This document shows positions 8,414 to 15,810 of a stretch of 64,000 nt of DNA, piece after piece. Source of the DNA: Salinicola halophyticus (lineage in GTDB: Bacteria > Pseudomonadota > Gammaproteobacteria > Pseudomonadales > Halomonadaceae). The position numbers were made by a program, and so were the translations under genes. Under the pieces are notes generated by a model. It searched no databases. It was not told the origin of the DNA and saw only the letters and a list, made by a program, of their open reading frames with translations. The stretch covers positions 136,999 to 200,998 of the forward strand of contig NZ_PZJN01000008.1 in NCBI RefSeq assembly GCF_003206695.1, written 5' to 3'. Each line of letters opens with the position of its first letter. Position 1 is the first letter of the stretch.

Positions 8414-8896
8414 CTATTCCTCGTCTTCAGAATCAAGCCTCAACATTTTAACTGGAGGAGTTGGCAGCCTTAGCTTAACCATATGCTCATATACGAATTC
8501 GCGCCAGAAGGGATAAATCTGGAATGCAGCAGACCCCTTTCCAAAAGCAATTAGCTCTTCTTTATCATGATTAGGATCTTTTAGCAAATATTCAGCCCTA
8601 AATGTTGCTGCAAGTTCGAAGATAATATTCACACTATCATCTGATGATATTTGAGACTCAGAGTCTGGCTCTACTGCCCGCATACCATGCTCAACATCCA
8701 CGCATAAAATCGTTACAGTGGCATCTCCCCGTTCAACTTCATGAACAGATACCTTGACGCCTTTTTTATTCTGCAACACCAATTGTTCGTGGTCGAAATC
8801 TCTTGTCTCCCACTCCCCATTTCGTAAAAAACAAAAATCTAAAAGATAGATATCCTGAACATGCAAACTATCTACAATTGACGCCTTCGTGTTCAT
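8414..8896 (-). CDS. SecB-like chaperone of a toxin-antitoxin-chaperone system
   Basis: A 160-residue protein with the SecB fold signature: acidic N-terminal half, then FELAATFRAEYLL, the alpha-helical region and the C-terminal YPFWREFVYEHMVKLRLPTPPVKM, matching the YPYWRE...GLPPL motif of SecB. It is longer than housekeeping SecB only at its tail (SEDEE). It begins two bases after the stop of the antitoxin gene, with a GGAG site inside that gene's end (a start at 8911 overlapping by 13 bp is possible). In chaperone-addicted systems such chaperones bind the C-terminal tail of the antitoxin and allow it to fold. The locus is clearly AT-richer than neighbouring phage genes, which points to separate acquisition. 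Confidence 0.82.
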   Translation of the reverse strand: MNTKASIVDSLHVQDIYLLDFCFLRNGEWETRDFDHEQLVLQNKKGVKVSVHEVERGDATVTILCVDVEHGMRAVEPDSESQISSDDSVNIIFELAATFRAEYLLKDPNHDKEELIAFGKGSAAFQIYPFWREFVYEHMVKLRLPTPPVKMLRLDSEDEE

Positions 8897-8898
8897 TT

Positions 8899-9606
8899 TT
8901 AACGACTCCATTTCTGCTCGGAAACAGAAATCACTTTAGGACTTCCAAACACCCTAGAGCCCGGAAGATGATGAGCCCAAGCGTCATCTACCTTTGAATC
9001 TATATTTAGAGCATCAATTTGGGCAAAATAAATATCATGTAGATTACTACTCAAAGCATTGATTGGAAAAAGTTCAGTCTTGGAATATGAGGCGAGATAA
9101 CTTGCTTTGACAGTCTCAACTAAAGACTTAGTGACTGTCCCCAACGAATATTCCATATCAGCTAGGTAAGCATCTCGAGCCCATTTGGAACTTACGGACT
9201 CCTTTTCCATCTCGCAGAGATAAACATAAACTTGGGGGAATCTATCTGCAACGCGCATCAACTTATCCATTGATTTACTCTGGATAACTTCACCACGCTC
9301 ATACTTGGAAAAAGCGTTCACTCCTCCACCAAAAATCTTGGCAGCTTGACTTTGCGTTATCGAATATTTAACTCTAATATCACGTATCTCACTCCCCTTC
9401 AGAAGGGAGTCTGCCGCTCGTTTAGCATCAGCGAAGCAGGTGGAATTATGTTTGTGCAAACGCGAATCGGCAAACTCTTCACCACAGCACTGGCACTGAA
9501 AATATTGAACGCCGGGAACTGGAATAGTTTTACCGTTGTACTCAAGGTAATCAATAGCACTCTTAAGAGATACACTTCCACCGCACACTACACAAGAGCG
9601 TTCCAT
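8899..9606 (-). CDS. MqsA-like antitoxin with C-terminal extension
   Basis: A 235-residue two-domain antitoxin. The N-terminal zinc ribbon has Cys5, Cys8, Cys38 and Cys41 (CVVC, CQCC). Residues ~78-125 are an HTH closely matching E. coli MqsA (SITQSQAAKIFGGGVNAFSKYERG), including Asn97, which contacts DNA in MqsA. MqsA of E. coli is about 131 residues. This protein carries ~100 more after the HTH, which is where chaperone-addiction sequences lie in toxin-antitoxin-chaperone systems. The gene order toxin-antitoxin-chaperone supports that reading. It probably represses its own operon through the palindrome at 9950-9962. Confidence 0.87.
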   Translation of the reverse strand: MERSCVVCGGSVSLKSAIDYLEYNGKTIPVPGVQYFQCQCCGEEFADSRLHKHNSTCFADAKRAADSLLKGSEIRDIRVKYSITQSQAAKIFGGGVNAFSKYERGEVIQSKSMDKLMRVADRFPQVYVYLCEMEKESVSSKWARDAYLADMEYSLGTVTKSLVETVKASYLASYSKTELFPINALSSNLHDIYFAQIDALNIDSKVDDAWAHHLPGSRVFGSPKVISVSEQKWSR

Positions 9607-9626
9607 TTAACACCTCTCTAACAAAA

Positions 9627-9941
9627 TCACTCTAACTTAAAAGAACCTAGCAGTGTAACCTCACCGTCGGATATCTTTAGCTTCATATACAATGGATCAC
9701 ACCTGGTTCTATCAAAGCTCGGAATGTAGGATGGTTTATAAACATCGAAAAAGATATTTCCACCATCACTCCAAACTTTATCAAAATCGCTGTTACTTAA
9801 ACTACAAATACACCTAGTGACCTCCGCTTGGTTATAGCCTAAGTTCTCAGCGTTAACCAATGCTCGCCTGACGACTGTCATCCTGCCCTCGGCAGCTAGT
9901 TTTTGGACTTCCGCCAAGAGATAGTGTGGCACTCCGATCAT
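9627..9941 (-). CDS. MqsR-like mRNA interferase toxin
   Basis: A 104-residue toxin with the MqsR layout: HYLLAEVQKLAAEGRMTV at the N terminus, ALVNAENLGY, then SLSNSDFDKVW, FFDVYKP, DPLYMKLKI and the C-terminal LGSFKLE. The active-site residues of E. coli MqsR (Lys56, Tyr81, Lys96) correspond to Lys55, Tyr85 and Lys102 here. Gln68 appears replaced by Phe. MqsR cleaves mRNA at GCU sites and is a RelE/BrnT-fold RNase. It is first in the operon, with a 20-bp gap to the antitoxin gene. Confidence 0.87.
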   Translation of the reverse strand: MIGVPHYLLAEVQKLAAEGRMTVVRRALVNAENLGYNQAEVTRCICSLSNSDFDKVWSDGGNIFFDVYKPSYIPSFDRTRCDPLYMKLKISDGEVTLLGSFKLE

Positions 9942-9949
9942 ATTTGATC

Positions 9950-9962
9950 AACCATAATGGTT
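9950..9962. promoter_or_regulatory. Putative MqsA-type operator
   Basis: A perfect palindrome AACCATAATGGTT lies nine bases upstream of the toxin start. MqsA of E. coli binds AACC...GGTT palindromes in its own promoter, so this is the expected autoregulatory site. Binding is inferred. Confidence 0.65.
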
Positions 9963-10154
9963 ACCTCTGACGTTGAAGCTCAGGCCGGGCTGATATTTTC
10001 TTTTATAATCATAACATTACACTTGTTCACAATTGTATTTTCTTACGTATTGGTGAAGGACGCAACCCCCATCTTGACCATCTGAGCCATCCTCCCCTAG
10101 CCGCTGCAAAATCAGCGGCCGGGTTTGGTCGCCCGAATCTAGGAGGCGCACGAT

Positions 10155-10176
10155 AGCGCCGCACGGCGCTTTTTTT
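10155..10176 (+). terminator. Intrinsic terminator in the C4 leader
   Basis: Stem AGCGCC / GGCGCT with loop GCAC, followed by six T. It lies between an upstream C4-complementary stretch (10139-10148) and the C4 RNA. Terminators in this place belong to C4 antirepressor control regions of P1/P22-like phages. Confidence 0.75.
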
Positions 10177-10187
10177 GTGCTCGTCAG

Positions 10188-10273
10188 TTATGGCGGGCCG
10201 TGCGCGGGAGCCTTCGGGCTGCCGGTGGAACTCCTAGCCGGTCGACCAACCCGTGTACGGTCCGCCTCCATTC
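10188..10273 (+). ncRNA. C4-type antisense RNA
   Basis: The sequence closely fits the C4 antisense RNA family of temperate phages. A closing stem pairs GGCGG...CCGT...CGGG (10192-10207) with CCCG...ACGG...CCGCC (10250-10266). A TTCG-capped hairpin AGCC/GGCT and a CCGG/CCGG hairpin lie inside. The loop of the latter, GGAACTCCT (10227-10235), is perfectly complementary to AGGAGTTCC (10308-10316), which contains the ribosome site of the antirepressor gene. The segment GTCCGCCTC (10260-10268) is perfectly complementary to GAGGCGGAC (10288-10296). Both are the a'/b' target pairs of known C4 RNAs. Confidence 0.88.
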
Positions 10274-10287
10274 ATTTGGTCGTGACA

Positions 10288-10316
10288 GAGGCGGACTCCA
10301 TTAAAATAGGAGTTCC
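10288..10316 (+). promoter_or_regulatory. C4 target site over the antirepressor ribosome binding site
   Basis: Contains GAGGCGGAC (10288-10296) and AGGAGTTCC (10308-10316), each the exact reverse complement of a C4 segment. AGGAG at 10308-10312 is the Shine-Dalgarno of the ATG at 10321, so pairing would block translation. Confidence 0.8.
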
Positions 10317-10320
10317 CGCT

Positions 10321-11364
10321 ATGGCTACGCAGGCCACTACCGCCCTACCGGTTTTCACTGGCAGCATCGATCAAGAAACAGCTCACCTCGTCGACGCCCG
10401 AACCCTTCACGCGTTCCTCGCTGTTGGGAAGGTTTTCGCCGCGTGGATCCAAGAGCGCATCAAACAGTATGGTTTCGAAGCGGACCGAGATTACGTGATT
10501 GCTTTCCAGAATCGGAAAGCAAACATTTCTGGCCGTGGTGGCCACAATCGACGCGAGTATCACCTCACCCTCGACATGGCCAAAGAGCTGTCGATGGTCG
10601 AGCGCAACGAGAAAGGCCGGCAGGCTAGGCGCTACTTCATCGAGTGCGAGAAGCAGCTGCACGCCAAGGATCCCGAGAATGCTCGGCGTATCGCCCAGGA
10701 GACGATCGGCACCGATGGCCTGCACATGCTCCGCGAGCTGATCGCGAAGAAAGTTCGCCCGTTGCCGAGCCCGGTTCGATCCGGCGCTCAGCGGCGGCTC
10801 TGGAGTCTGGTGCATACCCGCTTCAACGTACCCAAGGGCGAGCTGATCGCCGCCAACGATCTCGACGCCGCGGCCAACTTTGTGGCCAGCGTGGCGATCG
10901 AGGGCGAATACCTCGAGGCATCCAGCCGTCAGCGCGCCCTGCCCGGTACCGGAGCCCCCACCGGCAGCCGGGAAGCCGAGACGCTCTACTACTCACTGAT
11001 CGCCTGGCAGCACCACGTCCAAGTACTGTCGCGAGACTTTGAGCAGATCATCCGCCCGATGATGAGCCGGTCCGCGCCGGAGCTCTGCGAGCGCTGGGCC
11101 AAGCGCTTCGATACCATCGATAACTGCGCGAGCGAGTGCATTGCCCTCGCCCGCCGACCACTCGGCCCCAGCGCCATTCCCGCCAGCCCGAGCGTGCCGA
11201 CCAATCAGCGGCATATGCTGGCTAACCATGCCGCCGTACTCGAACGAGACTTTATCGAAGTCATTGGCCCCGCCATTCGTCCTCTGAACCCAAGGCTCTA
11301 CGGTACCTGGCGTGAACGGATCGGCGTGCTCTCCCGGTATCTGCGGGACAGCGCCGAGCGCTGA
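10321..11364 (+). CDS. AntA/AntB-type phage antirepressor
   Basis: A 347-residue protein. I use the start at 10321 (AGGAG eight bases upstream) and not the upstream in-frame start, because the upstream codons are the C4 RNA. Residues ~20-115 hold the AntA/AntB domain: LVDARTLHAFLAVGKVFAAWIQERIKQYGF, then YHLTLDMAKELSMVERNEKGRQARRYFIECEK. The remaining two thirds are helical and less recognisable. Such proteins inactivate the CI repressor and trigger lytic growth. Translation should be controlled by the C4 RNA just upstream. Confidence 0.85.
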   Translation: MATQATTALPVFTGSIDQETAHLVDARTLHAFLAVGKVFAAWIQERIKQYGFEADRDYVIAFQNRKANISGRGGHNRREYHLTLDMAKELSMVERNEKGRQARRYFIECEKQLHAKDPENARRIAQETIGTDGLHMLRELIAKKVRPLPSPVRSGAQRRLWSLVHTRFNVPKGELIAANDLDAAANFVASVAIEGEYLEASSRQRALPGTGAPTGSREAETLYYSLIAWQHHVQVLSRDFEQIIRPMMSRSAPELCERWAKRFDTIDNCASECIALARRPLGPSAIPASPSVPTNQRHMLANHAAVLERDFIEVIGPAIRPLNPRLYGTWRERIGVLSRYLRDSAER

Positions 11365-11380
11365 TCGCGGATACGAAAAA

Positions 11381-11400
11381 AGCGCCCCGGCTGGAGCGCT
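11381..11400. terminator. Possible terminator after the antirepressor gene
   Basis: Hairpin AGCGC / GCGCT with a mismatched GC-rich inner stem, 17 bp past the stop. The A run precedes it and no T run follows on the plus strand, so plus-strand termination is uncertain. The minus strand reads a good T run. Confidence 0.4.
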
Positions 11401-11534
11401 CATCAAAAATTTCCGATGTCGACTAACTCACTGTCACACCGTAAATTCGCAATTTTCTAATATAGACTTTTTCCTGCAACAATCACCGTTATAGCCAAAT
11501 TTCGCTATTTGATCCGCCGCGCGTGTCTACCCGA

Positions 11535-11554
11535 TACTGTACGCACATACAGTA
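11535..11554. promoter_or_regulatory. LexA (SOS) box
   Basis: TACTGTACGCACATACAGTA matches the gammaproteobacterial LexA consensus CTGT-N8-ACAG with near-perfect symmetry. It lies 21 bp before the DUF1654 gene that leads the umuDC operon, so the operon should be DNA-damage inducible. Confidence 0.9.
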
Positions 11555-11574
11555 TTCTTAGGGAGCACGCTGTC

Positions 11575-11823
11575 ATGTCCGCACAATTCAAAGCCGCCAC
11601 GTCGTATCAGCAGTTGAGCCGTCGCATCCAGCAGCAGATCGCCCGGGCGCGCGATCGCGAGCAGTTCGCGGTCACCGTCTACCGCTTCGACGAGGATGCC
11701 CCCACCGCGTGGGAGCGCATGCTCAGTGAGTTCGAGGAACTGGACTACGTCTCGGTATCTCGCGTCGGCGTTGCCGAGGCGCTCATTACGTGGAACGCAG
11801 CGGAAACGGAGGCAGCGTCATGA
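11575..11823 (+). CDS. DUF1654 family protein, first gene of SOS operon
   Basis: An 82-residue protein starting at MSAQFKA after GGGAGC. The pattern SYQQLSRRIQQQIARARDREQFAVTVYRFDEDAPTAWERML resembles DUF1654 proteins that sit under LexA control in pseudomonads and their phages. Its stop overlaps the start of umuD (ATGA), so the two are translationally coupled. The biochemical role is not known. Confidence 0.75.
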   Translation: MSAQFKAATSYQQLSRRIQQQIARARDREQFAVTVYRFDEDAPTAWERMLSEFEELDYVSVSRVGVAEALITWNAAETEAAS

Positions 11824-12266
11824 CGATCCCTGTTCAATACCTGGGCCAGTACGACCAGGGCGCGCAGCCAGTAATGATTCCGCTCGCCGCGGGTGAGGCT
11901 CGCGCCGGTTTCCCCTCTCCCGCAGATGACTACATCGAGGCAGAGCTAGATCTGATCGCACACATCGTGCAGCGCCCTAGCGCGACGTTCTATGTCCGCG
12001 CTGCCGGCGACTCGATGGAGCGCTACGGGATATTCAGCGGGGATATTCTCGTCGTCGATCGCTCACTTGAGCCAGCCGACGGTGACATCGTCGTGATCGC
12101 TGTCGACGGCGAGATCACTTGCAAGCGCCTCGGCAAAATCGGCCAGCGCCCCTATCTGCTCGCCGGCAACGAGAACTACAAGCCGATCCCGCTGGTCAAC
12201 GCCGAGTGTCACGTCTGGGGCGTCGTCACTCATAACGTCCATTCGCATCGGGGTGGCCGGGGATGA
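11820..12266 (+). CDS. umuD: UmuD-like S24 peptidase, DNA polymerase V subunit
   Basis: A 148-residue protein with the catalytic dyad Ser65 (AAGDSMERYGI) and Lys102 (EITCKRLGK), and an Ala-Gly cleavage site at residues 29-30 (EARAGFPSPADDY). RecA-stimulated self-cleavage yields UmuD', which joins UmuC to make the translesion polymerase Pol V. Start overlaps the previous gene and its end overlaps umuC by four bases. Confidence 0.93.
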   Translation: MTIPVQYLGQYDQGAQPVMIPLAAGEARAGFPSPADDYIEAELDLIAHIVQRPSATFYVRAAGDSMERYGIFSGDILVVDRSLEPADGDIVVIAVDGEITCKRLGKIGQRPYLLAGNENYKPIPLVNAECHVWGVVTHNVHSHRGGRG

Positions 12267-13537
12267 TCGGGCTCGTCGATTGCAACAATTTCTATGCGTC
12301 GTGCGAGCGTGTGTTCCGGCCTGATTGGGAGGGTCGGCCTGTTGCCGTACTCTCGAATAACGATGGCTGCGTGATCGCGCGGAGCAACGAAGCGAAAGAG
12401 CTGGTCGAGATGGGCGCACCGACGTTCAAGATCCCGCCGAATGTGCGCCGCGAGCTGATTCTGGTCTCGTCAAATTACACGCTGTACGGCGACATGAGCC
12501 GGCGAGTGACGGCTACGCTGAGGGATTTCACGCCGGACGTCGAGATCTACAGCATCGACGAGTCATTTCTCGGGTTCGACGGTTTCCCCCTCGATGGGCT
12601 GATCGATCACTGCATCGAGATGCGACGTGTCGTGCGGCGGAACACTGGAATACCCGTTAGCGTGGGGCTATCGACCAGCAGGACACTGGCGAAGTTGGCC
12701 AACAAGCGGGCCAAGAAAGGCGCGGGGCGCGACGGTGTCTGCCTGATGCAGCCCGACAACGACGAGACGCGCGCGGTCCTCGAGGATTTACCCGTCACTG
12801 ATCTCTGGGGCGTGTCAGGACGACTGGGCCAGCGGCTATCACAGATGGGCATTGTCACCGCGTGGCAGTTGCGCGAAGCCGATCCCAAACGGATCCGGCA
12901 ACGGTTCTCGGTCGTGCAGGAACGGCTCGTCTACGAGCTGCGCGGCATCGATTGCATCGATACCGACGACTACGGCGAGCCGAAAAAGAACATCATGACA
13001 TCGCGCAGTTTCGGGCGATTGTCGAGCGACCCGCACGAGGTGCGCCAAGCGATACGCGCACACGCTGCCCGCGGTGCCGAGAAGCTGCGGAAGCAGGGGT
13101 CGGTCGCCAGGGCGATCCAGGTGCATCTGAAAACGAACAAGCACCGCGAAGACCTGGCGCAGTATCACCCCGCCCTGGTCGTCCAACTCCCCCACCCGAC
13201 CAACGACACTCGCGTGATCGTCGGCGCCGCCCAGGCAGCGCTCAAACGCATGTGGCGCGATGGCTATCGCTACATGAAAGCCGGCGTGATGATGCTGGAC
13301 CTCGTCGACCACGCGACTCAGCAGCACGACATTTTCGATTCACCGGAGAGCGACGCAGAGCGCGAGCGATCGGCGAAGGCATCGGCGGTGATGGACGAGC
13401 TGAACAAGCGTATGGGAAGCGGCACGCTGCGCCTAGGCGGCACAAAGGGCAAAGCGGACTGGAAGCTGAAAGCGGAGCTACTGACGAACCGGTACACCAC
13501 ACGGTGGGACGAGCTGCCGGTGGCCCACCTGAAATGA
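12263..13537 (+). CDS. umuC: UmuC-like Y-family DNA polymerase V catalytic subunit
   Basis: A 424-residue Y-family polymerase. It begins with the catalytic LVDCNNFYASCERVFRP, then VLSNNDGCVIARSNEAK, YSIDESFL (second metal-binding acidic pair) and an HhH region GVSGRLGQRLSQMGI. It ends near full length for UmuC. ATGA overlap with umuD shows coupling. It performs error-prone bypass of DNA lesions. Confidence 0.95.
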   Translation: MIGLVDCNNFYASCERVFRPDWEGRPVAVLSNNDGCVIARSNEAKELVEMGAPTFKIPPNVRRELILVSSNYTLYGDMSRRVTATLRDFTPDVEIYSIDESFLGFDGFPLDGLIDHCIEMRRVVRRNTGIPVSVGLSTSRTLAKLANKRAKKGAGRDGVCLMQPDNDETRAVLEDLPVTDLWGVSGRLGQRLSQMGIVTAWQLREADPKRIRQRFSVVQERLVYELRGIDCIDTDDYGEPKKNIMTSRSFGRLSSDPHEVRQAIRAHAARGAEKLRKQGSVARAIQVHLKTNKHREDLAQYHPALVVQLPHPTNDTRVIVGAAQAALKRMWRDGYRYMKAGVMMLDLVDHATQQHDIFDSPESDAERERSAKASAVMDELNKRMGSGTLRLGGTKGKADWKLKAELLTNRYTTRWDELPVAHLK

Positions 13538-13542
13538 AAAAA

Positions 13543-13565
13543 GCCCCGGCCGCGCGGGCCAGGGC
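13543..13565 (-). terminator. Terminator for yedK, shared 3' region with umuC
   Basis: Stem GCCC-c-GGCC / GGCC-a-GGGC with loop GCGC. On the minus strand it is followed by six T. It lies between the convergent ends of umuC (13537) and yedK (13683), so it best serves the minus-strand gene and may act in both directions. Confidence 0.6.
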
Positions 13566-13682
13566 GAATACCTCTCGCAGGAAACAACGTCAGCGTTGAT
13601 TCGCACTGATGTCATAGAGTGTATCGACTGCCCTCCAGCCCACTTGAGTGCGAGGACGCCGACGCGTTCTGTCAGTGATTGC

Positions 13683-14345
13683 CTACAGCGGATTGATCAG
13701 CTGAGCGGTACCATCATCCCCAGGCTTATTGACTGCAGTACTCACAGGCCAATGACGGATCAGGCCCGCGTCGATATGCCGAGTGACCCCACGGATGGCG
13801 TCGCGTTCCGTGAAATGCGGATCTAGCCACGGCTCGAGCGAATCGTTATCCAGCGCCAGCGGCATCCGATCGTGAACCTCTTTTGCACTCCCCCGCGCGG
13901 GCTCCGTGATGATCGCCACGCCCGGGGGTTTGTCTTCGCCACGCTCGGTCCAGATGCCAGCCAGGTAAAGCGTCTGCTCGTCGGTGCGGGTGATGAAATG
14001 CGGCTGCTTGCGACCATCGACGGATAGCCATTCGTACCATCCATCTGCGGGAATAAGACAACGGTGGCGCTTGAACGCGGGCGCGAAGTAGCGACTGGTG
14101 GCGACGGTCTCCGCTTTCGCGTTGATCGGCTGCGGGGCTGTAGCATCCGCCCACGCCGGCCGATATCCCCACCAGAGCTGCTCGATCGTGACTGGCTCGT
14201 CTTCGTCAGCTCGGCGCGCGACACTGATCAACGTGCCCGGCGGCACGTTGTATCGGGGGCCGCCGTCAGCGAGGAGGTCGGGCTGGGCCACGGCCTCAGT
14301 GAGCACTGAGAAGTCCATGCTGTAGAAAGCGTATCGTCCGCACAT
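13683..14345 (-). CDS. yedK: SOS-response-associated peptidase / HMCES-type abasic-site protein
   Basis: A 220-residue SRAP-domain protein. I set the start at MCGRYAF so that Cys2 becomes the N-terminal nucleophile after methionine removal, as the family requires. Other motifs are RYNVPPGT, WWGYRPAWA, INAKAET, the glutamate in DGWYEWL and the histidine in EVHDRMPLAL. These proteins form covalent adducts with abasic sites in single-stranded DNA and protect forks. Its place beside umuDC makes a DNA-damage module. A truncated second copy lies at 14860-15060. Confidence 0.93.
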   Translation of the reverse strand: MCGRYAFYSMDFSVLTEAVAQPDLLADGGPRYNVPPGTLISVARRADEDEPVTIEQLWWGYRPAWADATAPQPINAKAETVATSRYFAPAFKRHRCLIPADGWYEWLSVDGRKQPHFITRTDEQTLYLAGIWTERGEDKPPGVAIITEPARGSAKEVHDRMPLALDNDSLEPWLDPHFTERDAIRGVTRHIDAGLIRHWPVSTAVNKPGDDGTAQLINPL

Positions 14346-14439
14346 TGCCATATTGTAGATGATTTTAAAGAAAAGTTTGCCTCAAGAATTGGAGATGAGC
14401 TGTCGATAAACCCAGCATAATCGTTAACCGAGCAAAGTC

Positions 14440-14763
14440 ATGACCGATATACCTAAGTGCCCTACCTGTGAAAATAATAGTCACGTCGTTCTTAAAAATA
14501 CTGGCGAAATTGTAGGAACAGTGGCTGGCGCCGGTGTGGGCGTGGCTGCCACATACGGTGGAACTGCTTCTGGCGCGGCAGCCGGAGCTGCCATAGGGTC
14601 TATAGTTCCTGGCATCGGCACAGCCGTTGGAGCCGTTGCCGGTGGTGCGATAGGCTGGCTAACCGGCGCGGGTCTCGGCGCTACAGCTGGCAATGCAGTC
14701 GGTAAACAAATCGACCAATCGATTCGCGCTTATCGATGCAACAAGTGTTCGAAGGAGTTTTGA
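14440..14763 (+). CDS. Glycine-zipper protein with flanking zinc-ribbon halves
   Basis: A 107-residue protein. CPTCENN at the start and CNKCSKEF at the end could together form one zinc ribbon. Residues ~22-90 are Gly/Ala-rich repeats (GTVAGAGVGVAATYGG, GAAAGAAIGSIVPGIGTAVGAVAGGAIGW) typical of glycine-zipper membrane-inserting helices. The combination of zinc ribbon and glycine zipper is seen in small bacterial proteins of unknown role. It may act as a membrane or stress protein (inference). Confidence 0.65.
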   Translation: MTDIPKCPTCENNSHVVLKNTGEIVGTVAGAGVGVAATYGGTASGAAAGAAIGSIVPGIGTAVGAVAGGAIGWLTGAGLGATAGNAVGKQIDQSIRAYRCNKCSKEF

Positions 14764-14815
14764 GAACCGCAGACCATCGGATTCAACTAGCGGCCGGTGC
14801 CTTTTGATCACAATT

Positions 14816-14846
14816 GGCTTGCAGGCATGGACTGCTTGTCGGGGCC
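14816..14846. repeat. 31-bp direct repeat, copy 1
   Basis: Matches 15780-15810 at 29 of 31 positions (GGCTTGC, then GGCATGGACT, then CTTGTCGGGGCC). The two copies bracket the truncated yedK and the AT-rich membrane gene, suggesting repeat-mediated gain of this segment. Confidence 0.75.
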
Positions 14847-14872
14847 GGCGTGGGTGGTGTCACTCCCACGCC
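14847..14872. terminator. Hairpin at the 3' end of truncated yedK
   Basis: Inverted repeat GGCGTGGG (14847-14854) / CCCACGCC (14865-14872) overlapping the end of the truncated reading frame. No T run. It occupies the same position after the direct repeat as the hairpin at 15809-15839. Confidence 0.4.
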
Positions 14873-15060
14873 AGCCGATATCCCCACCAGAGCTGCTCGA
14901 TCGTCACCAGCGCCTCATCATCAGCGCGGCGCGCAACACTGACCAACGTACCCGGTGGTACGTTGTATCGGGGCCCGTCGTCAGCGAAGAGGTCGGGTTG
15001 GGCGACGGCCTCGGCGAGCGCTGAGAAGTCCATGCTATAGAAAGCGTATCGTCCGCACAT
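14860..15060 (-). pseudogene. Truncated second copy of yedK (N-terminal 66 residues)
   Basis: Starts MCGRYAFYSMDFSALAEAVA and keeps the reading frame through RYNVPPGT and LWWGYRLAWE, then stops. It is nearly identical to the N terminus of the intact copy (13683-14345) at both DNA and protein level but lacks the INAKAET, DGWYEWL and histidine motifs. Cys2 is present but no complete active site remains. It is best read as the remnant of a duplication or allele exchange. Confidence 0.88.
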
Positions 15061-15089
15061 TTAACAAAGAACAGGATTGATTTGAGAAA

Positions 15090-15677
15090 ATGCCAGAAAA
15101 CTATTTACTAAAGAAATTTATTACATCCTACTACTTCACAGCTGGGCTGCTAACCTTAGTAATCATAAAAATCTATGCATTCGCAAATAAGATATTTTCC
15201 GTAATTCTGAAAAACCATTCGCTACATAAGTTCGAAAACTCACTACTAAAGGAAAGAACATGGGATTTAATTTTGGGAATGTCGTCCGGCTTCGTTCTAT
15301 ACCTCGCGATCTTGGTGTTTAAGGACGGATCTATAATAGGCATCGGAGATGTAAAGGCATCGCTTTTAGCGTACTCGACATTAGCCACTCTCACGGTATG
15401 CACGAGAGCTTGGGATATTGAAGAAAATTTTCAGAAAAGGATTGACATACTCTTTTGCGGAGTTGCCGGAGCATATATAGCAACCACTACCTTGCTAGCT
15501 ATTTATGAACGCTCAACGTATTTAATCATGGCCATGGTGCTCAGCATCACACTTACCTCATTCATACTTTATGTAATGAGCGGAAAACCAACCAACGCGG
15601 AGAATTACAGAATAACAATTCCTACTTTGTCGGCAGCATTTATAGTCGTACTAACGTTAATGCTGAAAGCATTGTAG
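15090..15677 (+). CDS. AT-rich multi-pass membrane protein (moron)
   Basis: A 195-residue protein not recognised by family. Hydrophobic segments are near residues 15-35, 65-80, 95-110, 125-140, 145-165 and 175-193, so five or six membrane spans are likely. Base composition is much more AT-rich than the surrounding late genes, and the gene is on the opposite strand to the adjacent tail operon. It is flanked by 31-bp direct repeats. A lysogen-expressed superinfection-exclusion function is possible but unproven. Confidence 0.65.
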   Translation: MPENYLLKKFITSYYFTAGLLTLVIIKIYAFANKIFSVILKNHSLHKFENSLLKERTWDLILGMSSGFVLYLAILVFKDGSIIGIGDVKASLLAYSTLATLTVCTRAWDIEENFQKRIDILFCGVAGAYIATTTLLAIYERSTYLIMAMVLSITLTSFILYVMSGKPTNAENYRITIPTLSAAFIVVLTLMLKAL

Positions 15678-15779
15678 TCAGTGCATACCGTGTTTTGACC
15701 AGCTTTATGTCACATAGCCACTTATATCCAGCTGAAAGATACGAATACCTCGCCTTGCGCGAAACGGGATGCCCTGGCC

Positions 15780-15810
15780 GGCTTGCTGGCATGGACTTCT
15801 TGTCGGGGCC
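15780..15810. repeat. 31-bp direct repeat, copy 2
   Basis: Second copy of the repeat at 14816-14846 (two mismatches). Confidence 0.75.
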
